Below are positions 14,936 to 24,227 of a stretch of 64,000 bases of DNA, piece after piece (position 1 is the stretch's first letter; each line of letters starts with the position of its first letter). Where the stretch lies: positions 3,349,001 to 3,413,000 of the forward strand of contig NZ_CP015637.1 in the NCBI RefSeq assembly GCF_001708445.1, written 5' to 3'. The stretch is from Pseudomonas fluorescens. GTDB lineage: Bacteria; Pseudomonadota; Gammaproteobacteria; Pseudomonadales; Pseudomonadaceae. The notes beneath the pieces are model-generated. The model did not search any database and was not told the origin of the DNA. It saw nothing but the letters and a program-made list of their open reading frames with translations. Position numbers and translations under genes: made by a program.

Positions 14936-15997
14936 ATGTACCCCAAGAACACTTGGTATGTTGCCTGCACCCCCGATGAAATCGCGCAAAAGCCGTTGGG
15001 TCGACAGATCTGCGGTGAAAAAATGGTGTTTTATCGTGGGCTGGAAGGCGCCGTCGTGGCGGTCGAGGACTTCTGCCCCCATCGCGGTGCGCCGCTCTCG
15101 CTGGGCTATGTGGAAAACGGCAACCTGGTCTGCGGCTACCACGGCCTGGTCATGGGCGGCGATGGCAAGACCGTGGAAATGCCCGGCCAGCGGGTGCGCG
15201 GCTTTCCCTGCAACAAGACGTTCGCCGCCGTCGAACGCTACGGCTTCATCTGGGTGTGGCCCGGCGATCAGGCCCAGGCCGATCCGGCACTGATCCATCA
15301 TCTGGAATGGGCGGTGAGTGATGAATGGGCCTATGGCGGCGGGCTGTTCGATATCCAGTGCGACTACCGCCTGATGATCGACAACCTGATGGACCTGACC
15401 CACGAAACCTACGTCCACGCCTCCAGCATCGGCCAGAAGGAAATCGACGAAGCGCCACCTGTCACCACGGTCGAAGGCGACGAAGTGGTCACCGCGCGGC
15501 ATATGGAAAACATCATGGCCCCGCCGTTCTGGCGCATGGCCCTGCGCGGCAATAACCTGGCCGATGACGTGCCGGTGGACCGCTGGCAGATCTGCCGCTT
15601 CACCCCGCCCAGCCATGTGCTCATCGAAGTCGGCGTGGCCCACGCCGGCAAGGGCGGCTACCACGCCGCGCCCGAGCACAAGGCGGCAAGCATCGTGGTC
15701 GACTTCATCACCCCGCAAACCGAGACCTCCATCTGGTATTTCTGGGGCATGGCGCGCAACTTCAACCCCCACGATGAAGCACTGACCGCCAGTATTCGCG
15801 AAGGCCAGGGCAAGATTTTCAGCGAAGACCTGGAGATGCTTGAACGCCAGCAACAGAACCTGCTGGCCCACCCGACGCGCAACCTGCTCAAACTGAATAT
15901 CGATGCCGGCGGCGTGCAGTCACGCAAGATCCTGGAGCGACTGATCGCCAAGGAACGCGCCCTCGAACCGCAACTGATCGCCACGACCACCGCCTGA
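14936..15997 (+). CDS. vanA: Vanillate O-demethylase oxygenase subunit VanA
   Basis: A 353-residue Rieske oxygenase that, with VanB, converts vanillate to protocatechuate and formaldehyde. Cys47 and His49 (CPHRGAPLS) and Cys66 and His69 (CGYHGL) are the Rieske [2Fe-2S] ligands. NLMDLTHETYVH near residue 150 supplies mononuclear iron ligands. The N-terminus MYPKNTWYVACTPDEIA and the block ASSIGQKEIDEAP are typical of Pseudomonas VanA. GGAGAG precedes the ATG. It is first in a two-gene operon with vanB, behind a promoter with a VanR-like operator. Confidence 0.96.
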   Translation: MYPKNTWYVACTPDEIAQKPLGRQICGEKMVFYRGLEGAVVAVEDFCPHRGAPLSLGYVENGNLVCGYHGLVMGGDGKTVEMPGQRVRGFPCNKTFAAVERYGFIWVWPGDQAQADPALIHHLEWAVSDEWAYGGGLFDIQCDYRLMIDNLMDLTHETYVHASSIGQKEIDEAPPVTTVEGDEVVTARHMENIMAPPFWRMALRGNNLADDVPVDRWQICRFTPPSHVLIEVGVAHAGKGGYHAAPEHKAASIVVDFITPQTETSIWYFWGMARNFNPHDEALTASIREGQGKIFSEDLEMLERQQQNLLAHPTRNLLKLNIDAGGVQSRKILERLIAKERALEPQLIATTTA

Positions 15998-16025
15998 ACG
16001 GCACAACCCCTTGCGAGGACTGAAG

Positions 16026-16976
16026 ATGATCGATGTGGTGGTGGTATCGCGCAACAACGAAGCCCAGGATATTTGCAGCTACGAACTGGCCAGCGTCGAC
16101 GGCAAACCGCTGCCGGCCTTCAGTGCCGGCGCGCATATCGACGTGCACCTGCCGGATGGACAGGTGCGCCAGTATTCGCTGTGCAATCACCCTGAAGAAC
16201 GCCATCGCTACCTGATCGGCGTGCTCAAGGACCCGGCTTCCCGGGGCGGCTCGCGCAGCCTGCACGAACGGGTGCACGAGGGCACACACCTGACCATCAG
16301 CGAACCACGCAACCTGTTTCCCCTGGCCCACGACGCACGGCGCAGCCTGCTGTTTGCCGGTGGCATCGGCATCACCCCGATCCTGTGCATGGCCGAGCGC
16401 CTGTCTCACGCGGGTGCCGACTTCGAATTGCATTATTGTGCCCGCGCCGAAGAACGCGCGGCGTTTGTGCAGCGTCTGAAAACATCGCCATTTGCCGAGC
16501 GGGTGTTCCTGCATTTCGATGAGCAGCCCCACACGGCCTTGAATGCCGCCCAGGTACTGGCGAAGCCCGAAGCCAACGTCCACCTGTATGTGTGCGGCCC
16601 CGGCGGTTTTATGCAGCATGTGCTCGACAGCGCTCGGGCCCAGGGCTGGCAGGAGGCATGCCTGCACCGCGAATACTTCACCGCGGCGCCGGTGGACAGC
16701 AGCCTCGACGGGGGCTTTTCGGTGAAGGTCGCCAGCAGCGGCCGAGTCTTCGAAATCCCGGCCGACAAGACGGTGGTCCAGGTCCTGGAAAGCCACGGTA
16801 TCGAGATTGCCGTGTCGTGCGAACAAGGCATTTGCGGCACCTGCCTGACCCGCGTGCTGGAAGGCATACCGGAACATCGCGACCTGTTCCTCACCGAGCA
16901 GGAACAGGCGTTGAATGATCAGTTCACGCCCTGCTGCTCACGCGCGAAGACCGCGCTGCTGGTGCTCGATATCTGA
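16026..16976 (+). CDS. vanB: Vanillate O-demethylase reductase subunit VanB
   Basis: A 316-residue class IA reductase that passes electrons from NADH to VanA. The N-terminal flavin domain has RQYSLCNHPEER, the NAD domain has GGIGITPILCMAE near residue 110, and the C-terminal plant-type [2Fe-2S] domain has CEQGICGTCLTRVLEG plus a distal Cys in FTPCCSRA. ATG 16026 is preferred to the upstream TTG because GAGGAC lies 8 bases before it. It starts 28 bases after vanA and converges with vanR, leaving only 6 bases between the two stops. Confidence 0.96.
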   Translation: MIDVVVVSRNNEAQDICSYELASVDGKPLPAFSAGAHIDVHLPDGQVRQYSLCNHPEERHRYLIGVLKDPASRGGSRSLHERVHEGTHLTISEPRNLFPLAHDARRSLLFAGGIGITPILCMAERLSHAGADFELHYCARAEERAAFVQRLKTSPFAERVFLHFDEQPHTALNAAQVLAKPEANVHLYVCGPGGFMQHVLDSARAQGWQEACLHREYFTAAPVDSSLDGGFSVKVASSGRVFEIPADKTVVQVLESHGIEIAVSCEQGICGTCLTRVLEGIPEHRDLFLTEQEQALNDQFTPCCSRAKTALLVLDI

Positions 16977-16982
16977 CAGGTG

Positions 16983-17696
16983 TCACGACGCGGGCAAAAT
17001 CACCTTCATGCGCGCGTCGGCGGTGGCCGAGCTGAAGATCTCGGCATAGCGCAAGGTCGCATTGGCGTGCTCGCGCATGATGGCTTCGGCCCGCGCGCCC
17101 TGGCGATTGACCAGGGCATCAAAGACCGAGTGGTGTTGCATGTGGGCATAGTTGAAGCGCCGGTATTCGCGGGCCATGTCCTCGCGATCCACCGCCAGCG
17201 CGGTCACCGACGCAAACGGCAGGTGATCGTTGCGTGCCAGGGCGTCGGCGATCGCCGGGTTATGGCTGCCTTCGACGATGACGTGGTGAAAGCGCATGTT
17301 CAGGTCGTGATAGACCTCCAGGTCGTCTTCGGTCACGTAGCCCTTGTCGAACAGTTGGTCGCCTTCTACCAGGCAGCGCTCCAGTGTCGCGCGCGCCGCA
17401 GCAGATAAACCGCGCTCGGCGGTTTGACGCGCCGCCAGGCCCTCAAGCACGCCACGCACTTCGACGGCGCCGGCAATGTCGTCCGGGCTGACCGAACGGA
17501 CCTGATACCCACGCCCGCCGAACGGCACCAGCAACCCTTCCTGTTCGAGGGTACGAAACGCCATGCGCACGGGCATGCGCGACACACCGAACCGCTGCGC
17601 CGTGGGAATCTCCATCAGGCGCTCCCCCGCCGCCAACTCCCCGCTGGCGATCATCTTGCGCAGTGCAACCAGCACCAATTGACCGGGTTTACTCAT
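16983..17696 (-). CDS. vanR: GntR-family (FCD) repressor VanR
   Basis: A 237-residue GntR-family protein. The winged helix is in about residues 3-70 (PGQLVLVALRKMIASGELAAGERL, then FGVSRMPVRMAFRTLEQEGLL). An FCD effector domain follows, with metal-site residues in VYHDLNMRFHHVI and HHSVFDALVNR. The location beside vanAB and TGGATCCA operators upstream of vanA identify it as VanR, the vanillate-responsive repressor. Start ATG 17696 gives MSKPGQLVLVALRKM. It lies 55 bases after the acyl-CoA dehydrogenase gene on the same strand, so it may be read with the ferulate operon. Confidence 0.88.
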   Translation of the reverse strand: MSKPGQLVLVALRKMIASGELAAGERLMEIPTAQRFGVSRMPVRMAFRTLEQEGLLVPFGGRGYQVRSVSPDDIAGAVEVRGVLEGLAARQTAERGLSAAARATLERCLVEGDQLFDKGYVTEDDLEVYHDLNMRFHHVIVEGSHNPAIADALARNDHLPFASVTALAVDREDMAREYRRFNYAHMQHHSVFDALVNRQGARAEAIMREHANATLRYAEIFSSATADARMKVILPAS

Positions 17697-17751
17697 CCAG
17701 GCAACTTCCAGAAAACGTGAGTCGCCATAGTACCGCAAGCGCCCGGCGCCG

Positions 17752-19494
17752 TCAGACGAACGCCAGCGCTGCGCGCGCGCCGTCGATTGCCCCGAGGTGC
17801 TGCGCCAAACGCGACGGCAGGTAATCGAAAAAGAACCCGGCGCTTTGCAGCTTGGCGGCTCGCAATGGATCGTCTTCGGGCAGTGCCCTGGAGACCCGTG
17901 CGGCCCGCGCCCAGGCAAAGGCCAGCAGCGCCACGCCACATAACTGGAGAAAGTCCGGCGCGGCCCGATAGGGGTACTCGCTGTCATCCAGCGCTCGTTC
18001 ACCGATGGCCTCGACCACACTCGCCAACGCGTCACACAGGCTGCCCAGTGCCTGGGCAAAACCGGCACACTCGCCGCACTCCCCGCCCTGCGCGGCTTCC
18101 GTGCGCAACTCGGCCAGCAGCAGGCCGAAGGCGCGGCCCTCATCCGCCAGCACCTTGCGCAGCAGCAGGTCATTGGCCTGGATCTCGTTGCTGCCCTCAT
18201 AGATCATCGCGATGCGGCTGTCGCGCAGGGTTTGCTCGATGGCGAACTCGGTGACGTAGCCGTAACCGCCGAACACCTGCAGCGCATGGCTGGCCTGGCG
18301 AAAGCCCTGTTCGGTGAAAAACGCCTTGATGATCGGCGTCAGCAACGGCGCCAACTGGGCGGCCGACGAGTGCGGGTCATGCTCGGCCTGATCAAGCAGG
18401 TGCGCGGCCCAATAGCCAATCGCGCGCATCCCCTCGCTGGTGGCGCGCAACTCCAGCAACACGCGGCGCATGGCCGGGTGATAACGGATCGGATCAGCCG
18501 CCTGGGCCGCCACTTCTTCCGGCCTTGACGGCGCGCGCATCTGCACGCGTTCGGCGGCGTATTGCCGGGCGTTCTGCCAAGCGGCCTCGACATGCCCCAG
18601 GCCTTGCAGGCCCACATGCAGGCGCGCCGAGTTCATCATCACGAACATCGCCGCCAGGCCGCGATTGACGTCGCCGATCAGCCAGCCTTGGGCGGCGTCG
18701 AACACCAGGGAGCAGGTGGCACTGCCCTTGATGCCCATCTTGTGTTCGATGCCATCGCAGTGCACGCCATTGGCCTGGCCATCGTCCAGTTGCTTGGGCA
18801 CCAGGAACAGCGAAATGCCTCGACTGCCCGGCGGTGCATCGGGCAGGCGCGCCAGCACTAGGTGCAGGATATTGGCCGTGAGGTCGTGCTCGCCGCCGGA
18901 GATAAACAGCTTGCTGCCGTTGAGGCGATAACTGCCATCTGCCTGGGGTTCAGCACGACAGCGCAGCAAGCCGACATCGCTGCCGGCCTGGGGCTCGGTC
19001 AGGCACATGGTGGGCAAGACCTGGCCACTGACAATGTCGGGCAGGTAGCGCGCCTGCAACCACGGAGCAGCGTGGGCCTTGAGGCACAGGTAGGCGCCAT
19101 GGGCGATCCCGGTGTACATGGCCCAGGCATGGTTGCTGGCGTAGAGCATCTCTTGCAGCGCCGCGTCGAGCAATTGCGGCAAGCCCTGCCCGCCCTGCTC
19201 CTCGGCACACGCCAGCGCCGGCCATCCGCCCTCGACATAGGCGCGATAGGCCGCGACGAAGCCGTCCGGGGTGCTGACCTGGCCCGCCTGCCAGCAGCAG
19301 CCCTGGCGATCACCGTGGCCGTTCAACGGCGCCAGCACACCTTGACTGAAGCGTGCCGCCTCCTCCAGCACTTGTACCGCCAGCGGCAGATCCAGGGCCG
19401 CGAACGCCGGGTTACGCTGCCAGGTATCGGGCGCCTGCAACCAGTGTTCAAGGACAAATTGCATATCGCGCAGGGGCGCCTCATAGCTCCACAT
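17752..19494 (-). CDS. Acyl-CoA dehydrogenase of the ferulate cluster
   Basis: A 580-residue long-form acyl-CoA dehydrogenase, similar in architecture to DmdC-type enzymes with an extra C-terminal domain. The FAD-binding CLTEPQAGSDVG lies near residue 160, and MIYEGSNEIQANDLL near residue 430 contains the position of the catalytic base in this group. It is the fifth gene of the operon and starts 33 bases after the thiolase, with GAGGTG before the ATG. With the thiolase it could support a CoA-dependent beta-oxidation side route. It is not needed for the Fcs-Ech-Vdh route. Confidence 0.88.
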   Translation of the reverse strand: MWSYEAPLRDMQFVLEHWLQAPDTWQRNPAFAALDLPLAVQVLEEAARFSQGVLAPLNGHGDRQGCCWQAGQVSTPDGFVAAYRAYVEGGWPALACAEEQGGQGLPQLLDAALQEMLYASNHAWAMYTGIAHGAYLCLKAHAAPWLQARYLPDIVSGQVLPTMCLTEPQAGSDVGLLRCRAEPQADGSYRLNGSKLFISGGEHDLTANILHLVLARLPDAPPGSRGISLFLVPKQLDDGQANGVHCDGIEHKMGIKGSATCSLVFDAAQGWLIGDVNRGLAAMFVMMNSARLHVGLQGLGHVEAAWQNARQYAAERVQMRAPSRPEEVAAQAADPIRYHPAMRRVLLELRATSEGMRAIGYWAAHLLDQAEHDPHSSAAQLAPLLTPIIKAFFTEQGFRQASHALQVFGGYGYVTEFAIEQTLRDSRIAMIYEGSNEIQANDLLLRKVLADEGRAFGLLLAELRTEAAQGGECGECAGFAQALGSLCDALASVVEAIGERALDDSEYPYRAAPDFLQLCGVALLAFAWARAARVSRALPEDDPLRAAKLQSAGFFFDYLPSRLAQHLGAIDGARAALAFV

Positions 19495-19527
19495 CGGGAC
19501 ACCTCATCGACAAAAAAAATCGCGCAC

Positions 19528-20769
19528 TCAAGCGCGATAGGTAGGGTTCTCGATCAGCAACGCCATGCCCTGCCCGCCGCCCACACACGCCGAGGCAATC
19601 CCGTAGCGCAGGTTGTGCTGGCGCAGTTGCCGGGCCAGGGTCATCACCAGGCGCAGGCCGGTGGCGGCCAGTGGATGCCCCAGCGCAAGCGAGCCGCCCT
19701 GGACGTTGAGGCGGGTGCTGTCCAGCTCCAGTTCATGGGCCACCGCCAGTACTTGGGCGGCCTGAGCTTCGTTGATCTCGAAGCGGTCGATGTCGCCCAG
19801 GTTCAACCCGCTGCGTTGCAGCAACAGGCGGATCGCCGGTGCCGGGCCGATGCCCATGAACTCGGGGGCCACACCGACCACCGCGCTGGCCAGCAGCCGG
19901 GCCAGGGGCGGATGCGTACAGGCCGAGGCGCGCCCCACCAGCGCCGCCGCCGCGCCATCGACCACCGCGCAACTGTTGCCGGCGGTTTGCACGCCGTCTG
20001 GATGCACGGTGCGCAAGCGCGCCAGGGCCGCAAGGTCGGTGGGTCGTGGGTGGCTGTCGACGCTGACGGCACCGGCCCGACGCGCGAGGCTGATGCCCCT
20101 GGGCTGATACCCCTCAAGCTCGAACACCTGGTTGTCGACCGTGACGATTTCTTCCGCCCAGGCGCCGTTACGTTGCGCCTGCAAGGCACGCTGATGGCTG
20201 TCGCAGGCGTGACGGTCCACGGCCTCGCGGCTCAGGCCATAACGGCGCGCCAGGTTGTCGGCGGTGGCGATCATGTCCAGGTCCGGGGCCGGGTCGTACA
20301 GGGCCTCCCAGAGGAAATCCTTGAATTGCACCTCGCCACCGAGACGAAACCCATCCCGGTGGGTGTAGGCCGCAATCGGGTTGCGCGACATGGACTCACC
20401 GGCCACGCACAACGCCAGTTGCACCTCGTCGCGCAGTTGTTCAGCGGCCTGGCGCAACAGCTCGAAACCGGTGGCGCAGATGCGCTGCACCCCCAGTGCC
20501 GGGACCGCTTGCGCCACACCGCTGTACAAGCCGATATGCCGTGGCAGCAAGTAGGCATCGAAGCTGGCCTGGGCCATGGAGCCGGCCAGTACGCTGTCCA
20601 CTGCCAAGGGGTCGATGCCGGCGCGGGCCAGCACTTCACGGCCGACCTTGATCCCAAGGTCGATGGGCGACACCTGGGACAGTGCTCCGCCCAGGTCCAC
20701 CCATGGCGTGCGCACTGCCTCGAAAATCGCCACGTCGGCAAACGCCGAGTACTGCCCGACGCGGTTCAA
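19528..20769 (-). CDS. aat: Thiolase (beta-ketothiolase) of the ferulate cluster
   Basis: A 413-residue thiolase. The nucleophilic Cys is in RICATGFE near residue 95, the His in GHPLAATG and the second Cys in SACVGGGQG. It would cleave 3-ketoacyl-CoA in a beta-oxidative route from feruloyl-CoA; the gene in this position in other Pseudomonas ferulate clusters is called aat. No ATG is available at the right place; a TTG at 20769 overlaps the fcs stop (TTGA), so it depends on coupled translation. Confidence 0.85.
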   Translation of the reverse strand: MNRVGQYSAFADVAIFEAVRTPWVDLGGALSQVSPIDLGIKVGREVLARAGIDPLAVDSVLAGSMAQASFDAYLLPRHIGLYSGVAQAVPALGVQRICATGFELLRQAAEQLRDEVQLALCVAGESMSRNPIAAYTHRDGFRLGGEVQFKDFLWEALYDPAPDLDMIATADNLARRYGLSREAVDRHACDSHQRALQAQRNGAWAEEIVTVDNQVFELEGYQPRGISLARRAGAVSVDSHPRPTDLAALARLRTVHPDGVQTAGNSCAVVDGAAAALVGRASACTHPPLARLLASAVVGVAPEFMGIGPAPAIRLLLQRSGLNLGDIDRFEINEAQAAQVLAVAHELELDSTRLNVQGGSLALGHPLAATGLRLVMTLARQLRQHNLRYGIASACVGGGQGMALLIENPTYRA

Positions 20770-22640
20770 GGCTGGCGCTCGGCGCGCAGGATCGACGCGT
20801 CTTCACCGCGATACAACGCCTCGACCTTGGCCGCGCGCCATTGCAGTACCGCACGCTGGTTGATCGAGCCTTTGTCGGTGATTTCCCCACGGTCGATGGA
20901 CGCGGGCTCGTCGAGCAGGGCAATCCATTCCAGGCGACTGGCATTGCCGGTGGCCTCGCGGTTGAGGCGCTGCAGCCACTCGCCGAACCACTGGCGCACC
21001 GGCGCGCTGGCGAGCACTTCGGCGTCGCTGGCGGCCGCGTCCAGCCCCGCCAGCCGACGGCACTCGTAGAGCCGGGGGAATACCAGGGCGCCCAGGCATT
21101 CGCGGTCCGGCGCCGCAACCACCAGGTCCTGCACCAAGGGCGAGCCTTCGAGTACCGCGCGATTGCGCAACGGACCGACGCTGACAAACACCCCGGAGGA
21201 CAGCTTGAAATCCTCGGCAATTCGCCCGTCGAACATCAGCCCCAGTTGCGGCTGATTCGGGTCGGCCAGCTTGATTGCATCCCCCGAGCAATAAAAACCC
21301 TGCTGGTCGAAGACCTCGGCGGTTTGCTGGGGGGCGCGCCAGTACCCCGGCATGATGTGCGGCCCGCGAAAGCGCCCTTCGAACTTGCCGTCCACCGGCA
21401 CCAGGCGTACCTCGCAGCCCGGCGCGGGCAAACCGATATAACCGGCCATGGACAGTGGCCCGGTGGTGAAGGTGCAGGATGGTGCGGCTTCGGTCATGCC
21501 CAGCCCGGCCATCATGCGGATGCGTTCACCACAGTGCAGCTCGGCCACGCGGTCAAGGCGGTCCCAGACACTTTGCGAAAGGCCGGCGGCAGCGAAGAAA
21601 AACAGTTTCATGCGCGCAAAAAAACGCTCGCGCAACTCGGCGTCCTGTTCCAGGGCGTTGACCAGTTCTTCCCAACCCTTGGGCACCGTCAAATAGGCCG
21701 TGGGCGAAACCTCCTTGAGGTTGCGCAGGGTCTCAGCAAAGCCCTGGGCCGTGGGCTTGCCATCATCGAGGTAAAAGGTGCCGCCGTTGTAGAGCACAAT
21801 GCCGACGTTGTGGCTGCCGCCGAACGTGTGGTTCCACGGCAGCCAGTCCACCAGCACTGGCGGTTCTTCGCCGAACACTGGAAAGGTCTGCAACAGCATT
21901 TGCTGGTTGGCACAGAGCATGCGCTGGGTGGTAATCACCGCCTTGGGCAATTTGGTCGAGCCCGAGGTGAACAGGAACTTGGCGATGCTGTCGGGGCCGG
22001 TGGCCTGGAACGCCGCGTCGGCCTCGGCGCCGCCCGGCGTTTGCAGCAGGCTGGCGAAGCTGACCTGAGTGCGTCCAGGCACATGGCCGCGCACGCTGAT
22101 CAGCGGGGTCTCGGCCGGCAAGACGGCGTCGATGGCGCGCTGGTAAGCCGCCGCGTCGCTGACGAACACCAGCCCTGGCTGCAGCAAGCCACAGACATGG
22201 CGCAGCTTGGCGAAATCCTGGGACAGCAACGAATAGGCCGGCGACACCGGGCAATAGGGAATGCCGGCGTACATCGCGCCGAGCGCCACCTGCAAATGCT
22301 CGATGTCGTTGCCCGACAGCAGTGCCAACGGTTTATCCGCCGAGAGCCCATAGTTCAACAGGCCCTGGGCAATCGCGCGCACGCTGTCGAGCATTTCCCG
22401 GTAGCTGACCCGGCGCCAATCAGCGCCGGCCTGGCGCGCCGCGATAAATGTCTGCTCGGGGCGCACTTGGGCCCAATGCACCAGGCGATCGAGCAAGCGC
22501 GCTGGCAACTCGGCCAGGGGCTCCAGGGAGCGCATATGCAGCACGCCGTGTTCTTCAGTGACCGCCACCGGTGCGTGGCCGATGGAGACCTCGCGGTAGC
22601 GCGGTGCGGGCTGGGGTTGCGGTCTGAATTCGGAACTCAC
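20766..22640 (-). CDS. fcs: Feruloyl-CoA synthetase
   Basis: A 624-residue ANL-superfamily acyl-CoA ligase that activates ferulate and other hydroxycinnamates with ATP and CoA. FLFTSGSTKLPK near residue 228 is the P-loop, GLGMTEAAPS the adenylate motif, and CSGDAIKLAD with the later FDGRIAEDFKLSSG the hinge. It is longer than average ligases but matches Fcs. The best start is GTG 22640 (MSSEFRPQPQ), with GGAGG 8 bases upstream; a TTG 18 bases further up lacks a ribosome site. Position between vdh and the thiolase supports the assignment. Confidence 0.93.
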   Translation of the reverse strand: MSSEFRPQPQPAPRYREVSIGHAPVAVTEEHGVLHMRSLEPLAELPARLLDRLVHWAQVRPEQTFIAARQAGADWRRVSYREMLDSVRAIAQGLLNYGLSADKPLALLSGNDIEHLQVALGAMYAGIPYCPVSPAYSLLSQDFAKLRHVCGLLQPGLVFVSDAAAYQRAIDAVLPAETPLISVRGHVPGRTQVSFASLLQTPGGAEADAAFQATGPDSIAKFLFTSGSTKLPKAVITTQRMLCANQQMLLQTFPVFGEEPPVLVDWLPWNHTFGGSHNVGIVLYNGGTFYLDDGKPTAQGFAETLRNLKEVSPTAYLTVPKGWEELVNALEQDAELRERFFARMKLFFFAAAGLSQSVWDRLDRVAELHCGERIRMMAGLGMTEAAPSCTFTTGPLSMAGYIGLPAPGCEVRLVPVDGKFEGRFRGPHIMPGYWRAPQQTAEVFDQQGFYCSGDAIKLADPNQPQLGLMFDGRIAEDFKLSSGVFVSVGPLRNRAVLEGSPLVQDLVVAAPDRECLGALVFPRLYECRRLAGLDAAASDAEVLASAPVRQWFGEWLQRLNREATGNASRLEWIALLDEPASIDRGEITDKGSINQRAVLQWRAAKVEALYRGEDASILRAERQP

Positions 22641-22702
22641 AAGGGTGTCCTCCAGCAAGGCGGATCAAAGCCGCCTCGTTATTGTTATGTCGCGACGCCT
22701 GT

Positions 22703-24151
22703 TCAGATCGGGTAATGCCGTGGCCCGTTCTGCAAGGTCACCCAGCGCAATTGCGTGAAGTGCTCGATCGAGGCCTTGCCGCCAAAGCTGCCGTAGCCGC
22801 TGGATTTGACGCCACCGAACGGCATCTGCGCCTCGTCATGCACAGTCGGGCCGTTGATATGGCAAATGCCCGACTCGACCCGTTGCGCCAGGGCCAGTGC
22901 ACGCCCGGTGTCACGGCTGAAGATCGCCGCCGAAAGGCCGAACTCGGAATCGTTGGCCAGGCGCAGCAAGGCTTCATCACCGTCACCGCGCAGCAGCACC
23001 GCCACCGGGCCGAAGGATTCTTCGCGGTACAAGCGCATGTGTTCGGTAACGCCATCGATCAGGGTCGGCTGCAGGATGCTGCCCTCCAGCTGGCCGCCCG
23101 TCACCAGGCGTGCGCCCTTGGCCAGGGCATCGTCGATCAGCGCCTTGATGCGTGTGCCGGCGCTGGCGTCCACCAGCGAACCCAGTACCGAATCCGGCGC
23201 AGCGGGGTCACCCGCGCGCAGGGTCGCGACCTTGGCCGCCAGCTTGGCGGTGAACGCATCGGCGACCTTGGCATCGACAATCAGGCGTTCGGTGGACATG
23301 CAAATCTGGCCCTGGTTGAAATAAGCCCCAAAGGCCGCCGCCGCGACCGCAGCGTCGAGGTCGGCGTCGTCGAGCACCAGCAACGGCGCCTTGCCACCCA
23401 ACTCCAGCAAAGCCGGCTTGAGGTGACGCGCCGAGAGCTCGCCGACAATCCGCCCCACATGGGTCGAACCGGTAAAGTTGACCCGGCGCACGGCCGGGTT
23501 GGCGATCAGCCGCGCGACAATCGCCGCGGCATCCGCCGGGGCATTGCTGATGACGTTGACCACGCCGTCACCCAGGCCGGCATCCTGCAACACCTGGCCG
23601 ATCAGGCGGTGCACTGCCGGGCTCAGCTCCGAGGCCTTGAGCACCACGGTATTGCCGCAGGCCAGCGGCATGGCGATGGCACGGGTGGCGAGGATCACCG
23701 GGGCATTCCACGGCGCAATGCCCAGCACCACGCCGCACGGCTGACGCAAGGCCATGGCGAAGCTGCCGGGCACATCGGAGGGGATCACCTCACCGGTGAT
23801 CTGGGTGGTCATCGACGCGGCTTCGCGCAGCATGTTGGCCGCCAGGCGCACGTTGAAGCCATACCAGTTGGCCATGGCGCCGGTCTCGCCGGCGGCGGCA
23901 ATGAATTCGGCGCTGCGCGCCTGCAATTGCTCGGCAGCCTTGAGCAAGCGGGTGCGGCGTTCGTTGGGCGCCAGCGCCGCCCACGCGGGGAACGCGGCGT
24001 GAGCGGCCGCTACGGCGGCATCGGCATCTTCCAGGGTCGCGGCGGCAACCCGCGAGACCACTTCACCGGTCACCGGGTTGCGGCGTTCGAAGGTTCGACC
24101 GTCACGGGCGGGGCACGCCTGGCCGCCGATCAACAGGGGCACGTCCAGCAT
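22703..24151 (-). CDS. vdh: Vanillin dehydrogenase
   Basis: A 482-residue NAD-dependent aldehyde dehydrogenase that oxidises vanillin released by Ech to vanillate. GSTHVGR is in the cofactor site, LELGGKAP near residue 250 holds the catalytic Glu, and FNQGQICMSTE near residue 283 the catalytic Cys. It ends in GPRHYPI like other Pseudomonas Vdh proteins. AGAGGA precedes the ATG. Second gene of the operon, 76 bases after ech. Confidence 0.93.
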   Translation of the reverse strand: MLDVPLLIGGQACPARDGRTFERRNPVTGEVVSRVAAATLEDADAAVAAAHAAFPAWAALAPNERRTRLLKAAEQLQARSAEFIAAAGETGAMANWYGFNVRLAANMLREAASMTTQITGEVIPSDVPGSFAMALRQPCGVVLGIAPWNAPVILATRAIAMPLACGNTVVLKASELSPAVHRLIGQVLQDAGLGDGVVNVISNAPADAAAIVARLIANPAVRRVNFTGSTHVGRIVGELSARHLKPALLELGGKAPLLVLDDADLDAAVAAAAFGAYFNQGQICMSTERLIVDAKVADAFTAKLAAKVATLRAGDPAAPDSVLGSLVDASAGTRIKALIDDALAKGARLVTGGQLEGSILQPTLIDGVTEHMRLYREESFGPVAVLLRGDGDEALLRLANDSEFGLSAAIFSRDTGRALALAQRVESGICHINGPTVHDEAQMPFGGVKSSGYGSFGGKASIEHFTQLRWVTLQNGPRHYPI

Positions 24152-24227
24152 GGTGATTCCTCTTTATTGTCTTTATCGGGAATACGTTCAAGCAGGGTAC
24201 AACGGCGCGGCCAGATGGCCGCGCCCT

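Noticed and set aside
17697..18200. N-terminal extension of vanR back into the acyl-CoA dehydrogenase gene
   Set aside because: The extension overlaps a real gene in a different phase and adds about 170 residues with no GntR similarity. ATG 17696 gives the normal length.
18862..21069. A very long plus-strand open frame (735 codons) antisense to the acyl-CoA dehydrogenase, thiolase and fcs genes
   Set aside because: It crosses three well-supported genes on the other strand, has no recognisable domain and its composition is that of a shadow frame in GC-rich DNA.
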